A stretch of DNA of 64,000 bases from Mytilisepta virgata (taxonomy: Eukaryota > Mollusca > Bivalvia > Mytilida > Mytilidae). A program made the translations under genes and the position numbers. Each line of letters begins with the position of its first letter. Position 1 is the first letter of the stretch. Below are positions 10,786 to 25,700 of the stretch, piece after piece. The notes below the pieces were generated by a model. It was given only the letters and a program-made list of their open reading frames with translations. It was not told where the DNA came from and made no database searches. The stretch spans positions 6,634,001 to 6,698,000 of the forward strand of contig CM051514.1 of assembly GCA_028015205.1 (NCBI GenBank), in the 5' to 3' direction.

Positions 10786-13700
10786 GTATGTTACATATAT
10801 AGTCTATTGAAACAGAAACAGCAGCAATATATTATTTGACCGATGGCAAACAAGATTTCTATTGCAGTCTGCCATTGTATTATGTTACTGTTTCTTTTAA
10901 AATCTTTTAGACACTGCAATGATAATCTTGTTTGTAAACAGTAAGAATATTGTTTCTGTTTGGATTCTAGTGATATGAAGTGTACATGTATCTATTTACC
11001 TGGTATAAGACCAAATGAGATTTTACTTCTTCCTCCTGATATATGTTGGAATATATTTATTAAAAGATTTGTTTTGAACCTCTGTTAATGAAATTTGTAC
11101 ATTTATCCATGTTTTCCATTAGGAAAAATTGTTAAACCTGTTTTTAGATTTTCAAATTTTTAACTAAAAAAATTACAAATTCCATCTTCTTTCCAACTTT
11201 TTTATGTGTGTGTGTGTGTGTGTGTTGGATGATACGAATCTAAAAATAAATTTTATATGGTGATATTTTGATAATACTATTTATTTGTTTTTTAGGTATT
11301 TTAAAAAGAAATCCAACTGGGCCTGGAGAAATGGGAAAGGCTGTTGTTATACCGTCTGATAAACAGGCGGAATCTAAAGAAAAATTTAAAATTAATCAGT
11401 TTAATTTATTAGCTAGTGATATGATGTCATTGAACAGAAGTCTACCAGATTTTAGAATGGATGCGTGAGTAATATTAAAGATATTTTTTATTTTCCATTT
11501 TGATGTGAAAAAATGAAATCCATTTGACAAGTTTACTAGGTATTATTATAAATTTTATGGTGATAACATCATTTTTAGGAAATCATATTATTTTGATTTA
11601 GGCAAAGAAAGACCTTTACTCATGTAGGTTCTGAATTTTTTTTTACCTGTATGTTATTATAGCTGTGGAAGATCATGTTATTTAAAAGAAATAATACTAT
11701 TTTTAACAAGATTTTCCAATTAATATGGTTATAAGTTTGGTGAAGTTTATCAGCCGGTGGTCTCCAAATGCAGGGTTCTCGCTAAGGCACGTACACGCGT
11801 CCTGGACGCGTCATCCTTCAATCTCATGCGTCCCTGGGACGCATTTAAATCTAATCAGCTGCGTCCGAAGACCATAGTTTTCATAAAAGATCTCAAGCTG
11901 CCATCTTTTGTTTTCTTGGAGATCAAAGGGGATGGGGAAAGAAACGACAAAAAATTGAGCTAGAAAATGGCGGCAATCGGAATTCTCGTGATATTTCATT
12001 GGCCACAGTGTTTATTACCGACCGGTAACAATATGTGCAGACCTCATTTAACAATGAATTTAACAGACTTTGACTTACCTATGCACAAATGGAAATTTTG
12101 TCAATATTGATTATTAAGGTGTTAAAACAAGGTCAATGGGAGGATTTTACGAGTATGTTTGAGAAAAAATAGTAGTAAAGATTATAGATAAATAAATATT
12201 AAAAAATAAAATGGCAATAATAAATAAGTTGTAAAAAAGTGCAAAGATTTTTGCTCATATCTGTAACAGAAATTTTCTTTCCAGTTTGGAGCACCACTGC
12301 ATATGTTCATTTTTTCTTTTTCTTTTTTGGAAATTATATTTGTCAGTATTTTGAGGCAGCACATGATTCTAATTAAACTTTTACAATAGTACAATAAGCC
12401 TACCATGGTCAAAATCATGATTGATTTTACGTTAAAAAAGTGGCAATGAGTCCTGGGACTCACCATTCTGAAAAACCAAATTTGGACCAAATGGGAACAA
12501 AGGAAATTCCGGTTTGATATTAATGTGACATCTTATTTCTTGTGTTTTAGATGTAAAAGAAAATCCTATCCAACAGAATTACCAAAGACTAGTGTAGTAA
12601 TCGTTTTCCATAATGAAGCTTGGTCGACATTACTACGTACAGTGCACAGCATTATAAATAGATCTCCTTTAGAATACTTAGAAGAAATTATACTGGTTGA
12701 TGATGCCAGCGAAAGAGGTAACAGTTTATCATGTTTTTTTCTGAAATAGGGCACTTGTATTTTAAACAGACTTGACACATCATTGTTCAGGGGCCTCCAT
12801 GGCCGAGTGATCTTGACATATCCTTGTTTAGAGGCCTCCATGGCCGAGTGGTCTTGACTTATCCTTGTTCAGGGGCCTCCATGGCCGAGTGGACTTGGTA
12901 GTTTGTCATAAATACTAATTATCACTAGTCTGTCAATTAGATTGTGAGTTCAATATTGGGGTAAAATGTTTCACTCCATTTTTAATCCAGAGATTATTTT
13001 ATTCTATGTTTTAGTGGATTTCCGCTTATTGCAATCCAGATTTGCCCTTTATGGTTTCTTCATTACACATAGCAGTATGGCTTCCGGTACAGCATTTCTG
13101 TCTTCTTCTTGGTTGTGAAAATCATCTCTGTTAATTGACAAGGATTGCAAGTTTTCCTGCAGAAAGTTGGTGGTTATCTTGAGGTTATCCAGCTTCCTGT
13201 ACAAATAAAAACATCTGCCATGATGTAATCAATAGCAATTGAAAAGTGCAGTAATATAACCATAATATATATTTCCTTGAGTGAAACAAAATGTTCATGA
13301 TTGTTTCCTATGCCTGTACTATATCAATTATTAGTGAGTTAAAAAAGTTAAAAAGATTAGTTAAAAGTAAGATGGCAACTTGGTATTACAGAAAATATCA
13401 TTGACCGATGCATAGACTGGCTTATACGGAGAATTCAAAATTGTTTTTATTAATGGAAAGAAATTGCATATGAATGCAGCCTTCATATAGAAAACCAGAG
13501 TTATCTCCCTTCAACTAAATGTTTTTTAGACAAAGTTCTATATATTTCATTAAATGTCTATATTTTTATATGGTATTAAATATTTTCCATTTGATTCAAC
13601 AGAAATTAAAGCAATCATGCAATACAGTTTTTTAACACAGGACAATACCAAAACATTCTGAATTAGATTTGTAACTTAATGCATCTTTGTCTGTTAAAAA

Positions 13701-16700
13701 AAATTAAAATGGCGGAAATGAGATTGACTTGAAATTTGTCTGTTGTTGAAAATGCTGAAGAAACACGTGCTGACAGGCCGATTTGAATACTACTAAAATC
13801 TACATATAAATTTGTTCATCTATAATATAAATGAGAACAGATTTGAGGATTTTGTTTATATATTTCCAAGGTTTGGAAGTGACTTTATTTTGAATAATTT
13901 TTTTGTTAATATTTGCGCTAGTTGAAGAAGTTATTTATTTTGATACAATGCTTAATAGAAATGTGAAAATAGTAGAATTGTTTTATTATTATATAATATT
14001 GCATGAATATTGTCCGTGGCATTACATAATTAAGACATAATTCATGGCATTTGGAGATTTTACCCCAGATGCACCTTATTTTTGTAGAGAAATTTACCCA
14101 GGGGGAGGGGTAAAATTTACAAAAATAAGGTGCATCTGTGGTAAAATCTCCGAAAAAACCACAGTATGTCATGAATTACTTCTATTCTAATAGGTCAAAT
14201 ATGTTATTCTACATGTAATAAGAAACTACAGTAAAGAAATCAATGTTTGTACATGTAGCTGTTCTCTCAAATAACTAGTCCTCCCTCTGATGATGTACAA
14301 AATAGCCATTTTATGTTTATAGAACCTTTAAATACCCTGAAAACACATCTAGAAGGAATTTTGATTAATTTGAAAACTTATACAGTTTTGAGATTGGTGA
14401 AAATAAACAACAAACTAACGAAAGTGTGAATTTCTCTGATGTAGGTCACACATTTTTTTCTCAAACTCGTGAATGAACCATGTCATGATGGACAGCGTTA
14501 AATGTCAGAAGGCTCCATTTTGTTTAACATGTTAACAGTGAAGTTCCCACCAGTTATATTTGCATTTTGGAACATTGAGAAGTTGTTAATCTCCCCTGCA
14601 TGCTCAGCTTTCGTTGCAATTGTCATTGGGGACATGCTTGTCCCAAACATTTTGCCGTAGCGAAAATATTCTTAGTTTAGTTGGGGTTTTATGCCGTTTT
14701 CAGCACATTTGGTTATTTTGCGGCATTCCTTGTCAATTTAGATCGGAGTCGAACATACCCCGCCACAGGTGAGATTCCAACTCACAACCTCAGTGTTGAC
14801 AGGCTAGTGATCATTAGTAGTTCGAAAATATTCTGAATGCAGACAAACTGGAAATTAAGCACGTTAAATTTGCTTTTACTGTGGAGATTAAGAGAACAGC
14901 CACAACAAAGGAACAGAAATAGACTGTTTTGCTCAAAATTCTAGCATGGTTTTGTTCAAATGAGGATTACGGTGAAGTGATATTAGAATATTGCACTCAC
15001 AAGCTCATGCAATATGAAGTCTGCTCTGTGCAATATTCATGCAATAACCATTATTATGTAAATCTGAGATATCCTTGAAATAAAATATGTTTTATAGATA
15101 ATACAAATGCACATATGGGTAAGTATTCTAGGCATCTGGTTGCATATATTTTTACTTTAGAGGTGTACACTGCTTATATCACCTGGGAGTTTTGTTGGAT
15201 ATCATATTCACAATATTAATCACTGTTTTATACATTTCTGATTTGATGTTTGCATGATTGAAAGAGGTTTTAGGTTTTATAGGAACAATTATTTTGCCCA
15301 AGTTTAGGTCGTTGTTTCAAGTCAGTTTTAATAATCATGAATCCCCAATGCGTGGCTGACAGCGATGGATTAAAAGCAATTAACAAAAAATTTAATTATA
15401 ATTTTTTAGTTGTATTGTTGCAGTTAATATGAAAAATAATTAGAAGTAGAGATGTTAACTATTTTGTAAGCCATATTTTTGTGTTTTGTTGGGTTTGCTA
15501 ACATGCATCATCTTATTATTGCATACATGTACGGAAAAACGATTTAAAAAAGGAAACATCAGATCTCTTATTCTATATAAAGCCTAGCCTAAAGACTTAT
15601 GTTTTTTAATTCTCATACAAACATCAGGATATATAAATTTTTGTGACACTTTTCTCCACAGAATTGAATTTTTTGGAAAACCAATTTTCGTTAATCATTC
15701 AAAATTTGAAAATGGCTTGCCTGCCCCTTTTTGTATCGTTGATCGTCATATAAATCTAGAGAGTCTATAGTGCTACCAACAATTAATATGCTTATCAATA
15801 TTATAGCTACTAATTCTAGCTGATTGGTACCCGGGTAGTATTATAACATTGTTTTTATTCATATGCATTTTTAATTAGTGTGACAAAATTGTGATATAAC
15901 ATGGATTCTTATAAAAATTGTGATTACTTTGTGTCTTGTGGACCTGTGTATAGAGTATAATCTTTATTTCTAGAACTCACAGGGACATTTGAAATTAGTT
16001 CGGAGCATTGTACTTTGACCCATTGAGTTCTGGAAATTTCTGAAAAATTATTTTTTGTAAAATATTATCAAGTTTGTTTTGAAGATTTTGAACACAACAT
16101 CTAATTGTAAAAGATTGATCAGGAAAAAAAATTAAGATCAGTCACCTTTAAACAATACATGTTACCTGTTATTGATATTTAGCCATACCTGTTGATCTTT
16201 GAAAAAGTATTGTTTGAAACCTACTTAAGTCGACAATTGCAGGTCAAGATTTTGAGAGTTAGTTATTCAAAATTTGAAAATCACTTTGCCTTCTCCTCTT
16301 TGTGTCTCTGATTGTTCTAAAAATCTAGAGGATATATTTGTTGTTGGTATCATAGAATATAGAACTTGAGAAATCGGTGATCAGAAAACCAAATGTTAGT
16401 ATGCATAGAAATAAAAGAAAACGTTACTCAGACTTTTGAAACATTTCGAAAATCCATGTCCATGATGTTCATACGAGCGTAGTTATACAAGTTATAGCCA
16501 TCGAGATTTGACTGTACATTTGTATTTCATTATTTCCCCCTTTTAGCGAAGCAGGGGATACATGAATATACATGTAGTAATGGGAGGTTCTGTTCGTCCG
16601 TCCATCCACACCTATTTACTGCAGTGTACATTGCCATTGTGCACCTTCTATTTTGTTTTTTGATCAAAATGATTTTTTTTAAAGATTTCCCATAGAAATG

Positions 16701-19700
16701 AACTTTTACATTTCTTTATATCATTGTAACCATAGCAATGATATCCAGTTTTAGATTGTATGAACCACTTATTGCGTTATGATAAAACCTTTTGTACTAG
16801 AGTATCACCCTTAGTATTTCAAAAATTGTTTCTTTTAAAGTCACATAAAAGTTTTAGCAAGCATCAGCAGAAAGTTTGGAATAAATTTAACTTTACAGTA
16901 CCTTAACAGCAAAGACATACTTGTTCTGTTTGACGGGCATGAGTTGATATATTTTACACAGTAATAAATTCAAGATTTATGCAGTTGTAATATCATATAA
17001 ATTTGTTTAACGAAATGGCACATTTTGAATTTATGCATTCAGTAGGTTATCAGGTAATATGGATGTAAACTTATTTTTGATTAGAATCAGTTCAGTCAGA
17101 AAAAATTTAAATATTCAGTACTATTTGTTATTATATTATATGATAAAAATAGCCTTAATATGGCAAATTTGGCACGACCAATATTTTTACGTTGCCCTGG
17201 TCTTTATAAATACCTGTATTTATATGAAAATTTTTCTGGCTGATAATTTAATACAGATTTTGGCCCGAAATAAAGTCAATATGAAACAGGACAACATGGA
17301 ATTCCATGAGGACCATCAATATGCATGAATGAAAGTTTTCCGTATTTTGACCATTTTTGTCTCTATATATTCCAATATAAAATAATCCGCTTCTTCCCAA
17401 TTTCCGATTTTTGGCACTTTCTGTAGTTTTACTACGGGCCTTGGGACCAATACAGCTAACCTTGAATCAAATAGGGCCAATACAGAATCAGCAAGTTATT
17501 AACACTATATTATATCATTTAACCTGTACAAGATGCTTACATTTCATTGGATATCACAATTATATATATTATAGTGTTATTAAATATTATATAAAGCCTG
17601 TATTATGTCCGAATTAGTGGTATTGGGTCAAGGTCACCTATACAGCTGATCCAGACCCAATACAACTGTACGAGGACATAATACAGGCTTTATATAAAAA
17701 AAACCATTTTATGACACCTTTATTAACTTATGACATAAAACTACAGTACTTTTATTAACCAGTGACTTAAAATACATTATAAATTGTCTATTTAATACAA
17801 TCCTATGTGTCTGAAACGGGTCATTAATACAGGTTTTATACAGAAAAACTGGAACTGGTCATTAATACAGGTCTAATACAGAAAATCCTGTATTAGACCT
17901 GTATTAATGACCAGTTCCGGTTTTGTATTAACTGGACAGTTTTTCCTCTATTCAAAACATTAGTTTATAAATATAGAATATTAAATAATATTTTTCATAT
18001 CACATCCTATATCAAACTGAGATTTCCATATCAGACCGATAACCTTATAAGCAAAGCTTTGAAAAATTGCCCTTGTATCAAGGGCACTTTTTTCTGGGCC
18101 CAAAGGTGACTGTAATGTTATCTCCTTTCGAATGAAATATGAACATTTCAGATTTATATCTCCTTACGAATGAAATTTGAACATTTCAGATTGATATCTC
18201 CTTTCGAATGAAATTTGAACATTTCAGACTCCTTGAGATTTTCAATGTAATCAGTGAATTCCAATAACATTCATTGTTGCATTACAAATTTTGGAAAAGT
18301 TTAAGCAGAAATTTATTGTATATATTTTACAGAACATTTGGGGAAACCATTGGATGATTATGTAGCAAAATTACCAGTAAGGACTTATGTGATTAGATCA
18401 GAGACAAGAACAGGCTTAATTAGAGCTAGGTTAAAAGGTTTGTATACCATGGTCTAATTTGGATTCAGCAAAGCTAAGAAAATGTGACTTGTTGAAATCC
18501 ACATTCATATCATTTATTTCAGCAATGAATTCAGTTGTAATAATAAGCCTTTTAGCTACTCATGGCCAAATGAGCTATTAGGATCATTTTGAGTCTTTTT
18601 CATAGTGAACATTTCTGAAAAATCTCCCCGGAAACCAAAGGCCATGTGAACTTTTGCCATCACTTTGCGTCAGTCGTCTGTCATCCGTTCGTCCACAATT
18701 GGGACCAAACTTTGGTGGAATGGTCCTTGGGTGGCCCCCTTTCAAAATTGTGTCTGACATCTGTGACTTCCAGCCGACATGGCTGCTGTGACTAAAAATG
18801 GAATAAGGGGGAGGATGAATTTAAAATATCTTAAAGAACCATATTTGGCACCAATGGTCCTTAGATGGTCCTCTTTCAGAAATGTGTATGATGTCCTGAT
18901 CAACCAAGATGGCAGCCACAGCCCAACTTAGTTTAACATAGGACCCTATGGGAGATTCATTTAAAAATCTTCTTGTCTAAAACCATTGAGCCAATCTACA
19001 AGACATGGCAGCAATGGTCCTTAGATGGTCCTCTTTCAGGACCATATGAGAAATTCATTTAAAAATCTTGTCTGAAATTACTGAGCCAGTTGGAACCAGA
19101 CTTGGCAGAAATGACCACCTCCTTAAATGGTCGACTTTGAGAAATGTGTCCGATGACCCAGAAATTCCACCTAGAAGGCCGCCATAGCTGATCTTAGATT
19201 AACAAGGACCCTACAGGAAGATTAATAAAAAATCTTGTCTGAAACCATTGAGCCAATTGGAATCAAACTTGGCAGAATGGTCCGTTGGTTTTTCTCTTTC
19301 AGAAGTTTTTCCACCCCCCACCCCCCCCCCCCCCCCCTCCCACTAAGGACAGATAATCCCCATATAATTATTGTTCTTAATACAGTGAGGATCACACTGG
19401 TTTTTTAGATATCAATCCTCAAAATCGAATCTAAGCTTAAAGTTTTCTACTTCTATTCACAGGTGCTGCTGCCTCAAAGGGCAAAGTTATAACATTCCTT
19501 GATGCTCATTGTGAGTGTACTGAAGGCTGGCTAGAACCTCTACTGGCAGAAATACATAAAGATAGGTGTGTACATAATGATGAGGCCAAAATAAAGAGAT
19601 GTCAAACTTTTTTCAAAATCTAGATCATGCTGAGAAATATTTTCTAATGCATACAAAAAATTCTCAGTGTTGGTCAAAATCAATGAGAGCAATAGTAACT

Positions 19701-22700
19701 GGATTCCATCCAATGGCATATCAGTTTTTGGTGAAAAAAGAAGCTAGCAGTAAGGCCAATTCAAGTCGATAATTGATAGATCCCAATGTTTTTTTTTATT
19801 TTTCTAGAATAATGTATGTTTCTTCTTAAATAATTTATTAGAATGTATTTCATTTTCATTCATTTCCAGTCAATAATAAACAAATGGTTTTCATTATCAT
19901 ACATGTTGTTGTTGGCCTAAAAGAAAGAAGAGGATGATATGCATCCAAAAGAAAATTTGACATAAAGACTGACTTTATCAGTGGTTTGAATCAAGCATGA
20001 TTCTCCTATCCAAGGCCTGCAGAGAAATAAAATTTGTGTAAATTTGCCTTGCCGAACATGGAAAAACGAATTTCCCACCCACCCCATATTTTTTAGAAGG
20101 GGATAATTAACTTGAATTGGCCTAACAGCAGCTTTTAGTTCGCCTCAACAAAGTTGAGGGGGATTCGTTGAGGGAGACTAATGGAGTACCCCCGGCATTC
20201 ACGTCCACAGCCAGTTCTCAGTTACTAGTTGATGTAGGGTAATATATTTCTGTGTGCAGGTGCACGTTGAAGAGACTGACCATGTGACATAAGATAAAAA
20301 GCACATGACGCATAACATGGTTGACTGGCTTATTAGTTTTATGTCAAAAATCAGTTTCAACATACAAGGTGACCTACAAACATATTACTTGGTGTGAGGG
20401 TGCATCTCTTGGAGCAACACAGCCTCCCACCAAAATTAGGTCACTGACCTACTAATAGCATTTCATTTACATAGGTTAAGTTTTACGTCTGAGTTCAGTT
20501 CTCCAATACAAAGGGACATACAGTCATATAACTTGTTGTGAGGATGCATGTTGGGGAGTAACACAGCCTCACATCAAAATTATGTCACTCTGACCTACTG
20601 TTCACGCTTCATTGACTAAGTCTTAAGTTTTATGTCTGAGTTCAATCATATTACTTGCTGTAAGGGTGCATCTCGGGGAGCTACAACAGCCACACACCAA
20701 AATTAGTGGTTGAATGAGGCAAACTGAAATTATAGATTTCTTGTTTTTCTTGGGTAAGTTAAATTTAAATTTGGAAAAAAAATATAATAATAACTCTTTC
20801 TCAATATTTTTTGTATATACTTTTATGCATTAATATTGTTTGTTTTATGCTCTTTGTGAGTTTTCTTTAATAAATAACTTTGAACTTTGAACTTTGAACT
20901 ATAATAATGAAGCAAGAAATATGATCCATAAAAAGTAAAAGCAAACATTTTTACAGCATATTCTGAATTCCTCCTGTGTCCAATTCTCTTAAAAGTGTGT
21001 TCTACAAACCATATAAAATTGGTTTTAGGTCTGGTACAACAGCAGTGGTCAGTTAAAATCAAAAACCAATTAGAAATGGCTAGAAATTCATCATATTTAT
21101 GTACAATATTACATCTGTATGTTCTTTTAGAAAGACAAAATGAATTACTTTGGTCAGATGTGAAGTATTTTTACAATTGGAGAAAATGAGGTGGCTCAAA
21201 CATCCAAGGGACTAACAAAATTCATTTCTACCAGTTGGTAGATCTCGCAATTTGTGTTATAAAGAATAGGAAGTCTCATGATGTGACCGAAAGACTAGTT
21301 TGAAAAAACCCAGGGTATTCTGGTCATTTGAGCTGTAGAGAAATGAATACTACTGTATTTCCATTTTAGTTAAGGTATCCGGACCATAAATGACCACGTG
21401 ATTATTCAAAAGTTCCCGGATGTTCCATACAACGCGATTGAAATGACCTCAGTAATTATCGGCAAACTTCAGAAATGCCAATATAACTAACTTATTTTTA
21501 CAGACTCTGCATATAAGCAACAAAGTGTGTTTCAACTCGAGTAAATTTATATACGAAATTCCTGCTTCAATATTTTTGGTTCAGTCATTCACGGTCAAAA
21601 GAGATACAATTTTCGATCATGATCTATTATGGTCCGGACACCTTAATGAAATATTTCTCATTTAGGCATACTTTATCTTTTATTGTCATAAATATCAATG
21701 TCCCTTATTATATATTTTCTTTATGTTTTGTAGAACTGCTGTAGTTTGTCCAATTATTGATGTTATAAGTGATGATACATTTGAGTACATTCCTGGGTCA
21801 GACATGACATGGGGAGGCTTTAATTGGAAACTGAACTTCCGATGGTATCCTGTGCCTCAAAGAGAATTAGATCGAAGGGGAGGGGAAAGAAGTAACCCGA
21901 CAAGGTTTGTTTTAATAATAAAACATTATTTTATTTCATATTTGGTATTATTCTTTTAGCATGTTCAGAAAAAAGTGGATTCTGCTTTTTCCTATCCAAC
22001 CTTTTAATATAGATGTTGTAAATTGTAAGTGTGGACATTGGTTCTATAATTGTCATATTTAAGATAGGTCATGCCATTTTTGTTGAGGCATTTTGGTGAT
22101 ACAGTAAAACCTGTATAACTGAACTCTATTGTCAGACGTACAATGTATATTCTTTAGTAAATCAACCTGTGGTGTTTGAGGTTCTACTACACAATTAGAA
22201 TTTTATTTTCTGGAAAATATGATAATCAGTATTTCAAATATTTAAAACTAATGGGTACAATATGCTGATAATTATGATTGCTGACCACAAAGCTGATTAT
22301 GCTGAGAGAATATTTGACAATTGATTTAAGCTCACCTTGACCCACAAAAATGTAGATCAGCATATTGTGTGTGTTTTTAAATGTGTAAATTTTGCGTGAG
22401 GTTATGAAATGTAAGTTACGAAAAAAATGAGCCAAAAGACATATTCTTTTCTTTTAATTTTTTTAAATGGCTCAGTGCTATGTTTAATTTATGCCATATA
22501 TCATATCCATTGAAATTCTACATTAAGGTGATAACTGGTCCCAGAATTGGGACAATACAATGTATTTTCCACAATAATTTGAAAAAAGTTACCATTTTCG
22601 TTGCTATGGGTATCCAAGAAAAAAAATTTTATTGAAGAAATTAATTTGAATGATAATAATGATCAAAAGAAAACATCATTCCCTTGATTGATTACACCTG

Positions 22701-25700
22701 TAATTAGTCCTTAATGCCACTAAACATTGATTAAATAGGTGTTAATTGCCCTTGAGCTATAGAACTGTTCAGATTTTAACGATCCCAAGCTGACATTAAT
22801 TAGCTTATGTCATTGAAAAATACAGTGTCAACGGTCAAAATTGCGACCAGGATTATGCAAAACATCTGACTGTCTAATACAGCACCAGGGCAAGCTAATA
22901 ATGAATGAACATTGGAAAAATAAAATAAAATTGGTTGTTCCGATGCCAACCAACAGGCTGCCAAAATATACTTTCCCAACTAATAAGCCATATCTAAATA
23001 TCAATATTAAATCATACATTCTCAGTTTTATTGTTTTTTTCTGTTTTCCTTTTGATTATATTTTAAAACTGTAAATTTATTAATCAATTTCTTGTACGTA
23101 TATGCTCCTCAAGTGACACAATCTTCAATAAGTTGAAGGTGGTCACTGTTTGGTAGATGTAGATATTGGGCAGACATTGTAAAAAAAGATGTTGAACTAT
23201 AAATATTTCTTAATTTTTATTTAATAAAAACAAGTAAACCTAGAACAAATTATTGCATTTAATATATTATAATATAAATACAATACATTATACACATATA
23301 AACATGCAAGGCGGTTGTGCATGCACATTTCTGTGATGCCATTCAAAGCAGTATCTACATGTACAAAAACAATGCAAAAAAAGTATGTTAAATGTGATGT
23401 TATCCAAAATTTCTGGGGAGAATATTGCCCTACCTGAACCAGCAGTTTCTACTGTATTAGAAAATATCAAGACATTCAAGAACAAAAAATATTCACTGAT
23501 TATTTGAGAAGTACTATAGTATAGCTATAAATCTTTAAATTTGAACATAAAATAAAACAACATATTCACAAATGGGCAATTCGAAACAGGGGAGTCTGTT
23601 CTTCTGTCCATCCACACCTATTTACTGCAACAACTCGTACACCAGTGAATTGATTTCATTGAAACTTTCACACAATATTCATTACAAAGTGGCATTATGC
23701 ACCATCTATTAACAATGATTTTTAGGGTTTTCGACAGATAAACATGGACTTTTCCATTTCTTCATATAATCTAAGGGGTGTAGGCATGCCCCGTCCACAA
23801 TTATTCCTAAGCCAGCGAATGGATTTCTATGAAACTTTCAGGGAATCTTCACTGCACATTGCCATTGTGCACCACCTATTTCAGTTTTGATCACAATGAT
23901 TATTTGGGTTATCCAGAGACAAACATGGACTTTGCCATTTCTTCATAACATTGTAATGTAAGGGGATAGGCATGCCTAGTCCGTAACTCTTCCTAAACCA
24001 GTGAATGGATTTCTGTGAAACTTTCATGGAATCTTCACAGTACATTGCCATTGTGCATCTTAAATTTTGTTTTTTTTATCAAAATAATTTTTGGGATTTC
24101 CCATGCACAAACATTGACATATAAATATCTTTACACATGTATTATTACCGCCATAGCGGGGAAGATATATTTGTGAGCTTTGCTCACAGTACGTCTAGTT
24201 TATTATTCAAATTTTAAGACTAGTTATTCTGTTAATAACACTGATATTGTCAGAAGATTTAACTTAAAACACAAGGATTATGTTTTTTATGTGACTACGT
24301 ATTGTTGTTTGTACATAAATGTCACTGATTTTGTTATGTCAGTTTCTAGAGTGAAATATTACTTTTCTTTTCTCCTAGTTATCAAATTTTCTTTCACTGA
24401 GAAATGCTGGTTTTTCACCACACTTACTGTAAAAATAATGTGTTATTGGTATTTTAGAACTCCTACCATGGCTGGAGGACTCTTCTCTATAGACAGAGAC
24501 TATTTCTATGAGATAGGTTCTTATGATGAAGGAATGGATATATGGGGAGGGGAGAATTTAGAAATGTCATTTAGAGTATGGATGTGTGGTGGTAAGGTCT
24601 ATATTGTTACCTGTTCAAGGGTTGGTCATGTGTTCCGTAAAACATCTCCGTATTCATGGCCAGGAGGAGTAGCAAGGATTATAAATCATAATACGCAGAG
24701 AATTGTTGAAGTATGGATGGATGAATATAAAGATTTCTTCTATAAAATTAATCCAGGTATGTTGTTAAATTATTGTGAATTCAATTTCATTATATATTTT
24801 GATTGACGGTTATTTTGAGATTTGTATATATATAAAGAAATGTCATATTTGCAAGTTCTTAAATTGTTAAATTAATTAAAGGAGATACATGTAGATATGC
24901 CATTTATAGTATGTTTTAAATATATGGGCTATAATTACTCTGATTTTTCACTCTGAAGGTACCAATTGTTTTTAAGAAAAATTGTAAATTATTTAAAAAA
25001 TTGAAAATTTGCCTTTCTGCCAGCAATTTTGACTTGAAATAGTGAACCACCTTGGTGGTCTTGTGGTAGCGTGATCCCCTCGAGTACAGTAGGTTGTGGT
25101 TTTGATCCCAGGCCAGTCAAACCAAAGACATTAAAATTGGTATTTGTTGCTTGTCTGCCAAGCATGGTGCATCTAGTAGTAAGAGCAAAGATTGGTCGGC
25201 CTGGAGTTTGTATAATGTGCCCCGGTTGCGTGATATGTCTTTCTGTGGACTGTTACCTCATAAGGTAGCAGGTTAAAAATCCTGCTCAGCATATTGGTCA
25301 AGTGCAAAGCAGGGATTACATTAATATCACATCACCAAGTTCTCATCCTGATAAGCATGTAATAAGTGCCACTAAACCTTAAAAAGTAGTTCTTTTAATG
25401 TTAAAGATGAAAATAGTTGCAAACCTCAAAAGAACCGCCATGTTATTGACAGATATTCATCTTTTATGTTATAGACCATAATATTGTAAAGTTTAAATTA
25501 ATTGGGGTTATTTTATTTCGAATTACAGGTGTTAGAAGTACGAGCTACGGTGATGTAAAAGGACGACAAGAAATGAGACGAAGATTACATTGTAAAAGTT
25601 TTAGGTGGTACTTAGAGAATGTATACCCAGAATCACAACTGCCGTTAGATTATTTTGCATTAGGAGAGGTAAGTTTAACTTATTTCTAAATAGGACAATT

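Larger units (their letters stand above)
12718..18332 (+). other. GALNT intron 3 (5.6 kb)
   Basis: Beyond the separately listed SINEs, hairpins and tandem repeats, this intron is AT-rich with no exon-like frame that fits the gene. The stretches 13270-14030, 14830-16540 and 16740-17580 hold nothing I can name. Confidence 0.7.

Noticed and set aside
24180..24457. Open frame that extends GALNT exon 7 upstream by about 90 codons
   Set aside because: The segment before the acceptor at 24457 is Phe/Tyr-rich with no similarity to the family, and exon 6 joins in phase directly at 24458. The lack of stops is chance.
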